In this document: one piece after another, positions 23,061 to 31,814 of the stretch
How positions within the stretch are numbered: the first letter of the stretch is position 1
Layout: every line of letters starts with the position of its first letter
Source of the DNA: Pseudonocardia sp. 73-21
Lineage (GTDB): Bacteria > Actinomycetota > Actinomycetes > Mycobacteriales > Pseudonocardiaceae
Length of the DNA: 55,138 nt
Direction of reading: 5' to 3'
Assembly: GCF_001899645.1 (NCBI RefSeq)
Contig: NZ_MKVV01000095.1
Coordinates: 1-55,138, forward strand
Made by a program: the position numbers and the translations under genes
The notes under the pieces: model-generated
The model's database searches: none
Seen by the model: the letters and a program-made list of their open reading frames with translations, nothing else
Told to the model about the DNA's origin: nothing

Positions 23061-23245
23061 AGGAGGTGGTCCAGCGTTGATTGTCAACCGGACTCGTGAG
23101 GTGGCTGTCCGCTAGCACCACAGGATTCTTCCGACCGTTGTGGAGCCGGTGTGGTGCCGGCAAATCCTCGACAGTCACCCGTGATCCCCGGGCCCGAGCC
23201 CGTCCAGCTCGGTTCGCTCACCCGATGGTGAGGCCCGGGGATCAC
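23061..23245 (+). promoter_or_regulatory. Candidate structured leader RNA upstream of the STAND gene
   Basis: This 320-bp gap (23033-23353) holds an excellent ribosome site (AGGAGG 23061-23066), a 12-codon ORF and several pairings. GCACCACA (23115-23122) pairs with TGTGGTGC (23150-23157), and AGGATT (23122-23127) with AATCCT (23162-23167). The two helices interlock like an H-type pseudoknot. A 14-bp perfect hairpin follows (23181-23194 with 23232-23245). A short coding leader plus exclusive or nested helices plus a strong late hairpin resembles an attenuator. No T tract follows. No known riboswitch class was recognised. Confidence 0.45.
23077..23115 (+). CDS. Possible 12-residue leader peptide
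   Basis: A TTG-started frame of 12 codons encodes LIVNRTREVAVR and ends with TAG at 23113. AGGAGG lies ten bases before the start, a better ribosome site than most genes here have. Two arginine codons fall late in the peptide (CGT, CGC). It lies at the head of the candidate structured region, so it may be a regulatory leader peptide. Very short, so coding status is uncertain. Confidence 0.4.
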   Translation: MIVNRTREVAVR

Positions 23246-23353
23246 GCACGTCGGGGGTGCTGCGGCGTTCCTGCCTGGGGAACGTCACATCCGGCCGTCC
23301 CCGAGCGACGTAGGCCGTGCGCAGTCGGGCGCGCGCTACCTGGAGGGCCTGCA

Positions 23354-26300
23354 GTGGACGAATCCCGACCCGATCCCACGCGAATCGAGTCGGCCGCCGA
23401 TCTCGCGAGGGAGCTGACGCTCCTGCGCGAACGTGCCGGGCTCACCGTCCGCGAGGTCCAGCGGCGCTCCGGCATCGTGCACAGCACGCTCGGTGGCTAC
23501 TTCAGCGGTCGGCACCGCCCCCCGCTCGACCGCCTGGAGCTGGTGCTCGCGGCGTGCGGCGTCGTCGACCCCGACGAGCTCGCCGCCTGGCGCGACGCCC
23601 TGCTGCGGGTGCGGCGCGCCCCGCACCGCAGGCCGCCGGTCGACGGCGCGCCCTACCGCGGGCTCGAGCCCTTCCGGCGCATCGACGCGGGCTTGTTCTT
23701 CGGGCGCTCGCGGCTCACCGCCGACATCGTCGCCCGGATCGGCTCGGACGGGCCGCTGATGGTGGTCGGGTCGTCCGGGGTGGGGAAGTCGTCGCTGCTG
23801 CGTGCCGGGGTCGTGCCGGCGCTGGAGGCACGCCCGCGGACCCGGGCGGTGGTGCTGACGCCGGGCCGCCGCCCGTCGGAGGTGGTGCTGCCGGAGCCCG
23901 TCGAGGCCCTCCGCACGGTGCTGATCGTGGACCAGTTCGAGGAGATCTTCGCCGACGACATCCTGCGCGCCGAGCGGGCGGCGTTCGTCACGACGCTGCT
24001 CGACGCCCCGTTCGACCTCGTGATCGGACTGCGCGCCGACTTCTACGCGCAAGTCGTCAGCCACCTGTCGCTCGCCGCGGCGCTACAGCGCAACCAGGTG
24101 ATCGTCGGGGGCATGGGCGCCGACGAGCTGCGCGAGATCGTGCTGACCCCGGCCGCCCGCGCCGGGGTCGAGATCGAGGACGGGCTGGTCGAGCTGCTCC
24201 TCGACGACGTCGACCGGCGCGGCGAGGGGGGAGCCGGTCCGCTCCCGCTGCTGTCGCACGCCCTGCTGGCCACGTGGCGGCGCGGCGGGGGCATCCGGAT
24301 GACCATGGCCGACTACCGCGCCACCGGCGGGATCGGTGGAGCCGTCGCCGCCACGGCCGAGGACGCCATGGCCGAGCTGGGGCCCGAGCGGGCGGAGGCG
24401 GTGCGCGCGCTGTTCCTGCGGCTCGTCCACGTCACGCCGGACGCACTGGTCACCCGCAGGCAGGTGGACCGCGACGAGCTGCCAGCGGCCGCGGCCGAGC
24501 CGCTCGACGAGTTCGTGCGCCGCCGGCTCGTGGTCGTCGGTTCGGGGACGGTGGAGCTCGCCCACGAGGCCCTGCTCGTGGCGTGGCCGCGGCTGCGCGA
24601 CTGGATCGACACCGACCGGGTCGGCATCGTCGCCCGGCGCCAGCTCGCCGAGGCGGCGAGGGAGTGGCGCGACCAGGGTGAGGACCCCGATGCACTGCTG
24701 CGGGGCGCGAGGCTCGTCGCCGCGGCGGAGCGGGGGGACTCCCCGGGGTCGGAGCTCAACGACCTCGAGACCCGCTTCCTGGAGGCCAGCCACGTCCAGG
24801 ACCGGGCCCGGGCCACGTTCCGGCGCCGCCAGGCGCGGCGGCTGCGGCGGCTGGTGGCCGGGCTCGCCGCGTTGCTGCTGGTGACGGTGGTGCTGGGCGT
24901 CTACAGCGTCGCGCAGGGCGTGGCCATCGGACGGGAACGCGACGTCGCGGTGTCACGGCAGGTCGCCGTCCGCTCCGACGCGCTGCGCAGCCGGGACCCG
25001 GCGCTGGCCGCCCAGCTCGCCGTGGCCGCCTACCGCGTCGCGCCCACCCCGGAGGCCCGGTCGAGCCTGCTCAACGCCACCGGTGTCGCCGTCCCGGCCC
25101 GGATGCCCGGTCCGGCCGCGGTGACGGAGTCGGTGGAGCTGGACCGGACCCGCAAGCTGCTCGTGTCGACGTCCGGCTCCGCGCCGACCGTGCAGATCTG
25201 GGACGTGCACGACCGCGGTCGCCCGGTGCGGGTCGCCGACACCCCACCCGCGAGGGGTCCCCTGCAGACCGTGGCCGTCAGCCCCGACGGGCGGACGCTC
25301 GTGGCGGGCGGCTCGAAGGGCGACGTCGTGCTCGTCGACCTCGCGGACCCGGTCCACCCGGCGCCGCCGGTGTCGCTCGCCACCGGTGGCGGTGACGTGC
25401 TGGCCACGGCGTTCACGCCCGACGGCGCGACCGTGCTGGCCGGCACGGCGGACGCCGGCGTCCGCCGGTGGTCGCTGAACGGCGGTCGGCCGACCGAGCT
25501 GCCCGCGTTGGTGGGCCCGGCGTCACCGGCGCAGGCCGTGGCCGCGGGCGGGGGGCTGGTGGCCGCGGGGTTCGCCGACGGGACGGTCGGCCTGTGGGGC
25601 CCCGCGGGGGCGCTCCCGTCGCTCGTGGTGCCCGGCGGCGGCAAGATCTACGCCGTCGCGTTCAGCCCCGACGGGCGCACGCTCGCCGCGGGCAGCGCCG
25701 ACCACACCGTGCACCTGTGGGACGTCACGGACCCCGGGGCGCCCGTGGCCGCGGCCCCGCTCACCGGCGCGACGAACTGGGTCAACGCCGTGGCGTTCGG
25801 CCCCGACGGGCGCACGCTCGCCGCCGGCAGCTCCGACGGCGACGCCCGCATCTACGACCTGGCCACGCACCGGACGGTCGCCACGCTCCCGCACCCCGGG
25901 CCCGTCACGGCCGCCGCGTTCCTCGACGTCGACACGCTCGCCACCGGCGAGGCCGACGGCGTGGCGCACCTGTGGCCGGTGCGCACGCCCGTCGTCAGCA
26001 CGTTCGACGACGCCGTGTTCGCCGTGGGGTTCGACGCCCTCGGGGACCGGCTCGTCGTGGGCCCGGGCTCGAAGGACGGCACGGCGGGCCTGCTCGACGT
26101 CACGGCGGACGGGCCCCGGGAGCTGGGCACGCGGGTGCGCGACCCGGCCTTCTCCGGCTCCGCGGCGCTCACCCCCGACGGGCGCACCCTCGCCGTCGGG
26201 CGCTCGGACGGCACGGTGGGGCTCTGGGACGTCGGCGACCCCGCTCGGCCCGTCGCCCTGCCGCCCCCGCCCGGCGGGGCGACCGCGCTCGTCGAGCAGC

Positions 26301-27019
26301 TCGCGATCAGCGCCGACGGCCGGATGCTGGCGGCGTCCGGCGACGACGACGCGGTGCGGGTGTGGGACATCTCCACCCCCTCCGCGGCGCGCCCGGTCGC
26401 CACCCTGACCGGGGCGGGGAGCTACGTGCTGGCGTCGGCGTTCAGCCCGGACGGTCGCTACCTGGCCGCGGCCAGCGCCGACACGAAGACCTACCTCTGG
26501 GACCTGCGCGCGTCCCCGCCGAAGGTCGTGGCCACGCTGGAGGGGCCGTCGAGCTACGCGTACTCGCCGGCGTTCTCGCCGGACGGGCGGACGCTCGCCG
26601 TCGGCAGCGCGGACAAGTCGGTGCGCCTCTACGACATCACCGACCCGGCGCGCGCGAGACAGCTGGGAGAGCCGCTCACCGGGCCGTCCAACTACGTCTA
26701 CTCGGTCGCCTTCTCTCCCGACGGGCGGTCGCTGGCCGCGGCCAGCACTGACGGGACGGTGTGGCTGTGGGACGTGACGCGCCGACTTTCGCCGCAGGTC
26801 ACCGCGACGCTGACCGGGCCCACGGCGGCGGTCTTCTCGGTGGCCTGGAGCCCGGACGGCACCCGGCTGGCCGCGGGGAGCGCGGACAAGACGGTGCGGC
26901 TGTGGTCGGCCGACCCGCAACAGGCGTCGACCGCACTGTGCGCCGGGGCCGGGGCGTCGCTCACGCGAGAGGAATGGGCGCGCTACGTTCCCGACCTGCC
27001 GTACTCCGCCCCCTGTTAG
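23354..27019 (+). CDS. XRE - STAND NTPase - transmembrane - WD40 signalling protein
   Basis: This 1221-residue multidomain protein has an N-terminal Cro/C1-type HTH (LTVREVQRRSGIVHSTLGGY, residues about 20-70). A STAND/NACHT-type NTPase follows (YRGLEPFRRIDAGLFFGR leading to Walker A GSSGVGKSS at 139-147 and Walker B LIVDQFEEIF near 190), with helical domains to about 490. A single hydrophobic helix (VAGLAALLLVTVVLGVYSVA, about 500-520) and a C-terminal beta-propeller of about 12-14 WD40 units (repeated AFSPDGRTLAAGS and VRLWD; residues 600-1210) complete it. STAND proteins act as ligand-sensing switches, some in phage defence. GTG 23354 has GGAGGG upstream. The trigger is unknown. Confidence 0.88.
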   Translation: MDESRPDPTRIESAADLARELTLLRERAGLTVREVQRRSGIVHSTLGGYFSGRHRPPLDRLELVLAACGVVDPDELAAWRDALLRVRRAPHRRPPVDGAPYRGLEPFRRIDAGLFFGRSRLTADIVARIGSDGPLMVVGSSGVGKSSLLRAGVVPALEARPRTRAVVLTPGRRPSEVVLPEPVEALRTVLIVDQFEEIFADDILRAERAAFVTTLLDAPFDLVIGLRADFYAQVVSHLSLAAALQRNQVIVGGMGADELREIVLTPAARAGVEIEDGLVELLLDDVDRRGEGGAGPLPLLSHALLATWRRGGGIRMTMADYRATGGIGGAVAATAEDAMAELGPERAEAVRALFLRLVHVTPDALVTRRQVDRDELPAAAAEPLDEFVRRRLVVVGSGTVELAHEALLVAWPRLRDWIDTDRVGIVARRQLAEAAREWRDQGEDPDALLRGARLVAAAERGDSPGSELNDLETRFLEASHVQDRARATFRRRQARRLRRLVAGLAALLLVTVVLGVYSVAQGVAIGRERDVAVSRQVAVRSDALRSRDPALAAQLAVAAYRVAPTPEARSSLLNATGVAVPARMPGPAAVTESVELDRTRKLLVSTSGSAPTVQIWDVHDRGRPVRVADTPPARGPLQTVAVSPDGRTLVAGGSKGDVVLVDLADPVHPAPPVSLATGGGDVLATAFTPDGATVLAGTADAGVRRWSLNGGRPTELPALVGPASPAQAVAAGGGLVAAGFADGTVGLWGPAGALPSLVVPGGGKIYAVAFSPDGRTLAAGSADHTVHLWDVTDPGAPVAAAPLTGATNWVNAVAFGPDGRTLAAGSSDGDARIYDLATHRTVATLPHPGPVTAAAFLDVDTLATGEADGVAHLWPVRTPVVSTFDDAVFAVGFDALGDRLVVGPGSKDGTAGLLDVTADGPRELGTRVRDPAFSGSAALTPDGRTLAVGRSDGTVGLWDVGDPARPVALPPPPGGATALVEQLAISADGRMLAASGDDDAVRVWDISTPSAARPVATLTGAGSYVLASAFSPDGRYLAAASADTKTYLWDLRASPPKVVATLEGPSSYAYSPAFSPDGRTLAVGSADKSVRLYDITDPARARQLGEPLTGPSNYVYSVAFSPDGRSLAAASTDGTVWLWDVTRRLSPQVTATLTGPTAAVFSVAWSPDGTRLAAGSADKTVRLWSADPQQASTALCAGAGASLTREEWARYVPDLPYSAPC

Positions 27020-27684
27020 GCGGTGCCCTCGAGCCGCTCCACCGCCGCTTCCAGGCGTTGGGTGACGAGCGCGAGGGTGGTGTCGGGCTCGACGGGCAGC
27101 ATGTCGGCCACCCGGCGGAAGCGGGCGCGGCAGGCGTCGATGCCGTCGGCCGGGGCGCCGTCGGCGAGCCAGGCGCGCAGGGCGAGGTTGTGCGCGGCCA
27201 CCACCGCGGCGCCGACGACGGCGGCGCGCAGCTCCCCGTCCCCGTCGGTGAACCGCTCGCGCAGGTGGCGGATGAACAGCCGCCGGTAGTGGTCGACGCT
27301 GGCCGACTCGCGGTCGCGCAGCGCGGGCACCTCGTGGGTGAGCCGGAACCGCTCCACCGACAGCCGGGGGTCGTCGGTGTAGAGGTCGAACACGGTCTCG
27401 CCCGCGCGGAGCACCAGGCTCCCGGTGGGCTCGCCCGGCCCCGCGCCGTCGAACACCTCGGCCACCCGGGCGAGCCCCGTCTCGTGGTCGGGCGAGATCG
27501 CGTCCTCCTTGCTCCGGAAGTAGCGGAAGAACGTGCGCCGCCCGACGCCGGCGGCGGCCGCGATGTCGTCGACGGTGGTGTCGTCGTAGCCCTTGCTGTG
27601 GAACAGCTCGACGGCGGCGGCCACGAGGTCGCGACGGACCTCCGCGCGTCCCTCCACGGATCGGCCCCGCCGCGTTCCTGGCAT
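27016..27684 (-). CDS. TetR-family regulator
   Basis: This 222-residue TetR repressor has the HTH KGYDDTTVDDIAAAAGVGRR followed by TFFRYFRSKEDAI, then the ligand domain. The ATG at 27684 (MPGTRRGRSVEG) is preferred; GTG 27720 would add 12 residues and run through the operator-like palindrome. It is divergent from the acyl-CoA dehydrogenase gene, with a GGCAC-N3-GTGCC palindrome inside that gene's promoter. It most likely represses that gene and senses an acyl-CoA or related lipid; this is inferred. Its stop overlaps the stop of the STAND gene (convergent). Confidence 0.9.
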   Translation of the reverse strand: MPGTRRGRSVEGRAEVRRDLVAAAVELFHSKGYDDTTVDDIAAAAGVGRRTFFRYFRSKEDAISPDHETGLARVAEVFDGAGPGEPTGSLVLRAGETVFDLYTDDPRLSVERFRLTHEVPALRDRESASVDHYRRLFIRHLRERFTDGDGELRAAVVGAAVVAAHNLALRAWLADGAPADGIDACRARFRRVADMLPVEPDTTLALVTQRLEAAVERLEGTA

Positions 27685-27706
27685 GGCACGGAGGGTAGCA
27701 GCGGGC

Positions 27707-27736
27707 TTGCTGAATGGCACGCAGTGCCGTTAGAGT
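27707..27736 (+). promoter_or_regulatory. Promoter with TetR-like operator for the acyl-CoA dehydrogenase
   Basis: TTGCTG (27707-27712) and TAGAGT (27731-27736) are 18 bp apart and make a good -35/-10 pair for the gene starting at 27744. The spacer is filled by AATGGCAC-gca-GTGCCGTT (27713-27731), an 8-3-8 inverted repeat with one mismatch. A repressor bound here would block polymerase. The transcript would be leaderless or nearly so. Confidence 0.55.
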
Positions 27737-27743
27737 GGAGACC

Positions 27744-28898
27744 ATGGATCCTGACTTCGACACCTATCAGCTCAGCGACGAGCACGAGGCGCTGCGCGAC
27801 GCCGTGCGCACCCTCGCGGAGAAGGAGATCGCGCCGTACGCGGCCGATGTCGACGAGCAGGGCCGCTATCCCATCGAGGCGCAGCAGGCGCTGGAGAAGG
27901 CCGGCTTCGGGGCGATCATCATCCCCGAGGAGTACGGCGGCCAGGGGGCCGACGAGCTCGCCGGCTGCATCGTCATCGAGGAGGTGGCGCGCGTCTGCGC
28001 GTCGTCGTCGCTGATCCCGGCCGTCAACGGCCTGGGCATGACCCCGATCCTGCTCTCGGCCTCCCACGAGCTGAAGCAGCAGGTGCTGCCGTCCATCGCC
28101 GCGGGCGAGGCGATGATCAGCTACGCGCTGAGCGAGCGCGAGGCGGGCTCCGACGCCGCGTCGATGAAGACCCGCGCGAAGCGCGAGGGCGACACCTGGG
28201 TGCTCAACGGCACCAAGTGCTGGATCACCAACGCCGGCGTCTCCAGCTGGTACACGGTCATGGCCGTCACCGACCCGGAGAAGGGGGCCAACGGCATCTC
28301 CGCGTTCGTCGTGCACAAGGACGACCCCGGCTTCGAGGTGGGCCCGAAGGAGCGCAAGCTCGGCATCAACGGCTCGCCCACCCGCGAGATCTACTTCCAG
28401 AACTGCGAGATCCCGGCCGACCGGATCATCGGCGCCGAGGGCACCGGCTTCAAGACCGCGCTCGCCACGCTCGACCACACGCGCCCCACCATCGGCGCGC
28501 AGGCCGTCGGTATCGCGCAGGGTGCGCTGGACATCGCGGTGTCCTACATGAAGGAGCGCAAGCAGTTCGGCAAGCACATCGCCGAGTTCCAGGGCCTGCA
28601 GTTCATGGTGGCCGACATGGCGATGAAGGTGGAGGCGGCGCGTCAGCTCGTGTACGTGGCCACCGCCCGCGCCGAGCGCGGCGAGAAGGGCCTCGGCTTC
28701 ATCTCCAGCGCGGCGAAGTGCTTCGCCTCCGACACGGCCATGCAGGTCACCACGGACGCCGTGCAGCTGCTCGGCGGCGCGGGTTACACCAAGGACTTCC
28801 CGGTGGAGCGCATGATGCGCGACGCGAAGATCACGCAGATCTACGAGGGCACCAACCAGGTGCAGCGCATGGTGATGGCGCGCTCGCTCCTGCGCTGA
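27744..28898 (+). CDS. Acyl-CoA dehydrogenase, FadE25-like
   Basis: This 384-residue flavin acyl-CoA dehydrogenase has the FAD/substrate motifs YALSEREAGSDAASM and WITNAGVSSWYTVMAV, the helical C-domain with RKQFGKHIAEFQGLQFMVAD, QLLGGAGYTKDFPVERMMRD, and the catalytic Glu in IYEGTNQVQRMVMAR. It catalyses the first oxidation of a fatty or branched acyl-CoA. In mycobacteria fadE25 lies beside purE/purK (Rv3274c), which matches this position. ATG 27744 follows the operator-bearing promoter. Chain-length preference cannot be read from the sequence. Confidence 0.93.
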   Translation: MDPDFDTYQLSDEHEALRDAVRTLAEKEIAPYAADVDEQGRYPIEAQQALEKAGFGAIIIPEEYGGQGADELAGCIVIEEVARVCASSSLIPAVNGLGMTPILLSASHELKQQVLPSIAAGEAMISYALSEREAGSDAASMKTRAKREGDTWVLNGTKCWITNAGVSSWYTVMAVTDPEKGANGISAFVVHKDDPGFEVGPKERKLGINGSPTREIYFQNCEIPADRIIGAEGTGFKTALATLDHTRPTIGAQAVGIAQGALDIAVSYMKERKQFGKHIAEFQGLQFMVADMAMKVEAARQLVYVATARAERGEKGLGFISSAAKCFASDTAMQVTTDAVQLLGGAGYTKDFPVERMMRDAKITQIYEGTNQVQRMVMARSLLR

Positions 28899-28901
28899 CC
28901 G

Positions 28902-29423
28902 TCAGGTGGGGGGCCGGAGCGACGCGTCCAGCCGGCGCATGAGCTCCCCCACCCGCCCGCCCCCGGGCGGGGCGGCTGGGTAGCGCCTCAGGACCTCCGG
29001 CACGACGGGACCGGCGAGATCCCGTGCCCGCGCGATGTGGGCCTCTCCCTCGTCGGGATCGGCCAGTTCGAGGGCCCGCGCGGCGTGGGCGGCCGCTCCG
29101 AGGATGTGCCGCACCTGCGTCGCGTCCGCCAGCGGGTGCAGGAACGCCGCCCCGGCCGCGTGGCCGGCGGCGCGGGCGGCCTCGCTCGCGGCGGCCTGTC
29201 CCGCGTCCCGGGCCTCCTGCGCCGACCGGTGGGCCGCCCACGCGGTGTCGCGGAGCGCCCTGACCCGCTCGCCGCCCTCCGCGAACGCCCGGGCGGCCTC
29301 GACCGCGGCGTGCGGCCGCCCGTCGTCGGGCCGGTCCCGCCCGACGATGGGCAGCGCCGGCTGGGCACAGGCCACCGCGAACGCCGCCACCTCGCGCAGC
29401 TCGGAGAGGCTGAGCGGGAGCAC
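28902..29423 (-). CDS. Imm5-like protein (putative immunity protein family)
   Basis: This 173-residue, almost all-helical, alanine-rich protein has SLSELREVAAFAVACAQPAL, RALRDTAWAAHRSAQEARDA, ARAAGHAAGAAFLHPLADAT and HILGAAAHAARALELADPDE. This pattern is that of the Imm5-like family, often loosely named putative immunity protein or exonuclease SbcC. GTG 29423 overlaps the TAG of the upstream TIGR03089 gene. No toxin gene is adjacent, so it is an orphan if it is an immunity protein. Other roles are possible. Confidence 0.65.
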   Translation of the reverse strand: MLPLSLSELREVAAFAVACAQPALPIVGRDRPDDGRPHAAVEAARAFAEGGERVRALRDTAWAAHRSAQEARDAGQAAASEAARAAGHAAGAAFLHPLADATQVRHILGAAAHAARALELADPDEGEAHIARARDLAGPVVPEVLRRYPAAPPGGGRVGELMRRLDASLRPPT

Positions 29424-30142
29424 TATCCGAGCCGCGTGGTGGTCCGCTCCGACTCCGCCTTCCGGTCGAGGCGGGCGGGGTCGGCGTTGCGCACCTGCAC
29501 CAGGCTCGCCCCGGCCGCCAGCACCGCGAGCAGGCCGTCGGTGAGGCCGCTGTCGGACCAGTCCAGGGTGGACAGCACCCGGCTCCCGGCCGCGAGGCCC
29601 AGCTCGCCCGCCCGTGCGCGGGCGGCGGCGAGCACCTCGTCCACCGACGCCCCGGCCCACGCGGGGGCGTCGCCGGGCACGGGCGCCCACGGGACGAAGT
29701 CGTCGCCGTGCAGCCGCACCTCGGTGGCGAAGTCCACGACGCCGGCGGGCAGGCCGGAGAGCCCCTTGCCGAACGCGTCGAGCGAGAGCGCCACCACGCC
29801 GTTCGCCGGATCGGCCGCCAGCGCCAGGTCGACGCGGTCGGCGTCGCAGAGCACGAGGTCGGCGCCGTCCGGATCGGCGACCACCTCGCCCCCGCACCAC
29901 CACACCGCCAGCAGCACGGCCGCGGTCTGCCAGTGCGCGGGCAGCACCACGGCCACCCGCGTGCCCGGCTCGACGTCGCACTCGTCGCGCAACAGGTTGG
30001 CGGCCTTGGCCGCCCAGTTCGCGGTGGTGACACCGGAGAGCTCGATCCGCTCGCCCGTCGCGTCGTCGTAGAAGGTGATGAGCGGCTGGGCGGCCGAAGG
30101 GCCGGAACGGAACGGGTCGAGCAGCGCGGCGGTGAGGGTCAC
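29423..30142 (-). CDS. TIGR03089-family protein
   Basis: This 239-residue actinobacterial protein has an N-terminal part resembling the start of acyl-activating (AMP-ligase) enzymes: PLITFYDDATGERIELSGVT, then NWAAKAANLLRDECDVEPG and VAVVLPAHWQTAAVLLAVWW. It is far too short for a ligase and lacks the ATP-binding P-loop. This matches family TIGR03089 (Rv3268 in M. tuberculosis), also found beside an LCP gene. Function unknown. GTG 30142 is the start. It shares its transcript with the Imm5-like gene. Confidence 0.85.
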   Translation of the reverse strand: MTLTAALLDPFRSGPSAAQPLITFYDDATGERIELSGVTTANWAAKAANLLRDECDVEPGTRVAVVLPAHWQTAAVLLAVWWCGGEVVADPDGADLVLCDADRVDLALAADPANGVVALSLDAFGKGLSGLPAGVVDFATEVRLHGDDFVPWAPVPGDAPAWAGASVDEVLAAARARAGELGLAAGSRVLSTLDWSDSGLTDGLLAVLAAGASLVQVRNADPARLDRKAESERTTTRLG

Positions 30143-30161
30143 CCGGCTACCTTCACACGCC

Positions 30162-31673
30162 TCAGTCGATGCACGGCACCCCGGCCGCCGTGATCGGGCC
30201 ACCGGCCGGGGGAGCGGCGGCGGTCGTCGTGGCCGGGGCACCGGGCGTCGCGGTGGGCGGGATGACGGACGGGTCGAAGTCCGACCCGATGACGACGGTG
30301 AGGTGGCCGGGGACGACGTCGCCGTCGCTGTGGGTGGCGATGCCGCCGAGCTGGGCGGCCACGGCGCTCGCGGCGGCACCGTCGGAGCCCGTGTAGCGCA
30401 CCACGGACTCGTCCGAGGCGGGCTCGTTGTCGACGGTGCCGCGGCCGAACCCGAGCGTGCTCAGGTGTTTGGCAACCGACGTGGCCAGCCCCGACGCCGA
30501 CGAGGCGTTGCGGACGTCGATCACGTAGCGCGACGCGATCACGTCGTCGGGCAGGCCCGCGGGCACCGTCTTCGCCACGGGCTTGGCCGCCGCGGCCTGG
30601 GCGGCGGCCGCCTGGGCGTCGATCCGCCGCTGCACGAAGTCGTGCACGTCGAAGCGGTCGACGAGCACGACGTCGCCACGGCTGTTGGTCTCGCCGCCCT
30701 TCGTCGGGATCGTGAGGAACTGCAGGTTGCCGCCGGCGATGTTGGAGGCCTGCTGGGCGAAGGCGAGCAGGTCCCAGCCCGAGTCGATCACCAGCGACTG
30801 CTGGGCCACCCCGACCAGCGCGGGGATGCTGCCCGGACCGCCCGCGAGGACCTTGTGGGCCACCGCGGCGAGGAACACCTGCTGGCGGCGGACCCGCGAC
30901 AGGTCGCCCTGCGGCAGCCCGTGCCGCTGCCGGACGAACGCCAGCGCGTCCGCGCCGGAGATCGTCTGCGGGCCCGCGGGCAGGTCCGCCCCCGAGAGCG
31001 GATCGTTCACGGCCGCCTTGAGGCACACGTCGACGCCGCCGATGGCCTTGGTGAGGTTGTAGAAACCGAGGAGGTTGATCTCGGCGTAGTGGTTGATCGT
31101 CAGCCCGGTCAGACCCTCGACCGCGCCGATCAGCGCCTGGCGTCCCCGCTGCGACGACTCGGCCTCGATGCGGGCGCGGTCGGTGACGCCGTCGGCCACC
31201 ATCTGCTGCTGCGCGAGCGCCTTCATCGCCGGGTAGGCGGCGTTGATCTTGTCGGTGCGGTAGCCGGGGATGTCGACGTAGGAGTCGCGCGGGATCGAGA
31301 ACGCGACGGCGGCGCCGCCTCCGTCGGGCACGTGCAGCACGATGATCGTGTCGGAGTTGAGGACGCCGGTGTCGGGCCCGCTGTGCAGAGCGTCGGTGAT
31401 CTCCTTGGGCAGTGGGTTGCCCTGGGCGTCGGTGCGGCTGTCGACGCCGACGAGCAGGATGTTCTGCGGGCCGTCCGAGCCGCCGCCGGTGATCACGTCG
31501 GTGGTGGTGATGCCGCCGGTCACGCCGCGGTAGAGCCCCCACGCGATGCCCGTCAGGGCGAGCACCAGCACCGAGAGCACGGCGGTGGCGATGCGCAGCC
31601 GGCGTCCGCGGTTCCGCGGGGGCGGTGGAGGGGACGGCCGCACCGGGGCACGACCGGTCGTTCCTGCGCTCAC
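30162..31673 (-). CDS. LytR-CpsA-Psr (LCP) family cell-wall ligase
   Basis: This 503-residue membrane protein has a short proline-rich cytoplasmic tail and one TM helix (IATAVLSVLVLALTGIAWGL, about residues 30-50). The LCP catalytic domain includes NILLVGVDSRTD, FSIPRDSYVDIPGYRTDKIN with its arginines, and FVRQRHGLPQGDLSRVRRQQ. A LytR_C domain follows (YVIDVRNASSASGLATSVAK), and the C-terminus is proline/alanine-rich. LCP enzymes attach polysaccharide (arabinogalactan in mycolata relatives) to peptidoglycan outside the cell. GTG 31673 has GGAGG six bases upstream. Position matches Rv3267. Confidence 0.92.
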   Translation of the reverse strand: MSAGTTGRAPVRPSPPPPPRNRGRRLRIATAVLSVLVLALTGIAWGLYRGVTGGITTTDVITGGGSDGPQNILLVGVDSRTDAQGNPLPKEITDALHSGPDTGVLNSDTIIVLHVPDGGGAAVAFSIPRDSYVDIPGYRTDKINAAYPAMKALAQQQMVADGVTDRARIEAESSQRGRQALIGAVEGLTGLTINHYAEINLLGFYNLTKAIGGVDVCLKAAVNDPLSGADLPAGPQTISGADALAFVRQRHGLPQGDLSRVRRQQVFLAAVAHKVLAGGPGSIPALVGVAQQSLVIDSGWDLLAFAQQASNIAGGNLQFLTIPTKGGETNSRGDVVLVDRFDVHDFVQRRIDAQAAAAQAAAAKPVAKTVPAGLPDDVIASRYVIDVRNASSASGLATSVAKHLSTLGFGRGTVDNEPASDESVVRYTGSDGAAASAVAAQLGGIATHSDGDVVPGHLTVVIGSDFDPSVIPPTATPGAPATTTAAAPPAGGPITAAGVPCID

Positions 31674-31814
31674 GATCCACCTCCGCCCGACTCGGTACCG
31701 GCCCCTAGGGTGCAGCATCGGGGGCGGCCGTCACAGGCTGTTGACGGGCGTGTCGCGGGTGAGCCTGATCGCCGACGACGCGACCACCCGGCGTGATGAG
31801 GAGAAGGGGACGAC

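Noticed and set aside
23033..23353. tmRNA, SRP RNA or RNase P RNA
   Set aside because: None of the conserved cores of these RNAs is visible. The minus strand shows an anti-ribosome-site sequence only because the plus strand has a strong ribosome site.
23081..23353. N-terminal extension of the STAND protein starting at 23081
   Set aside because: The extra 91 codons cross the structured region and read as low-complexity sequence. GTG 23354 has a good ribosome site and leads straight into the HTH.
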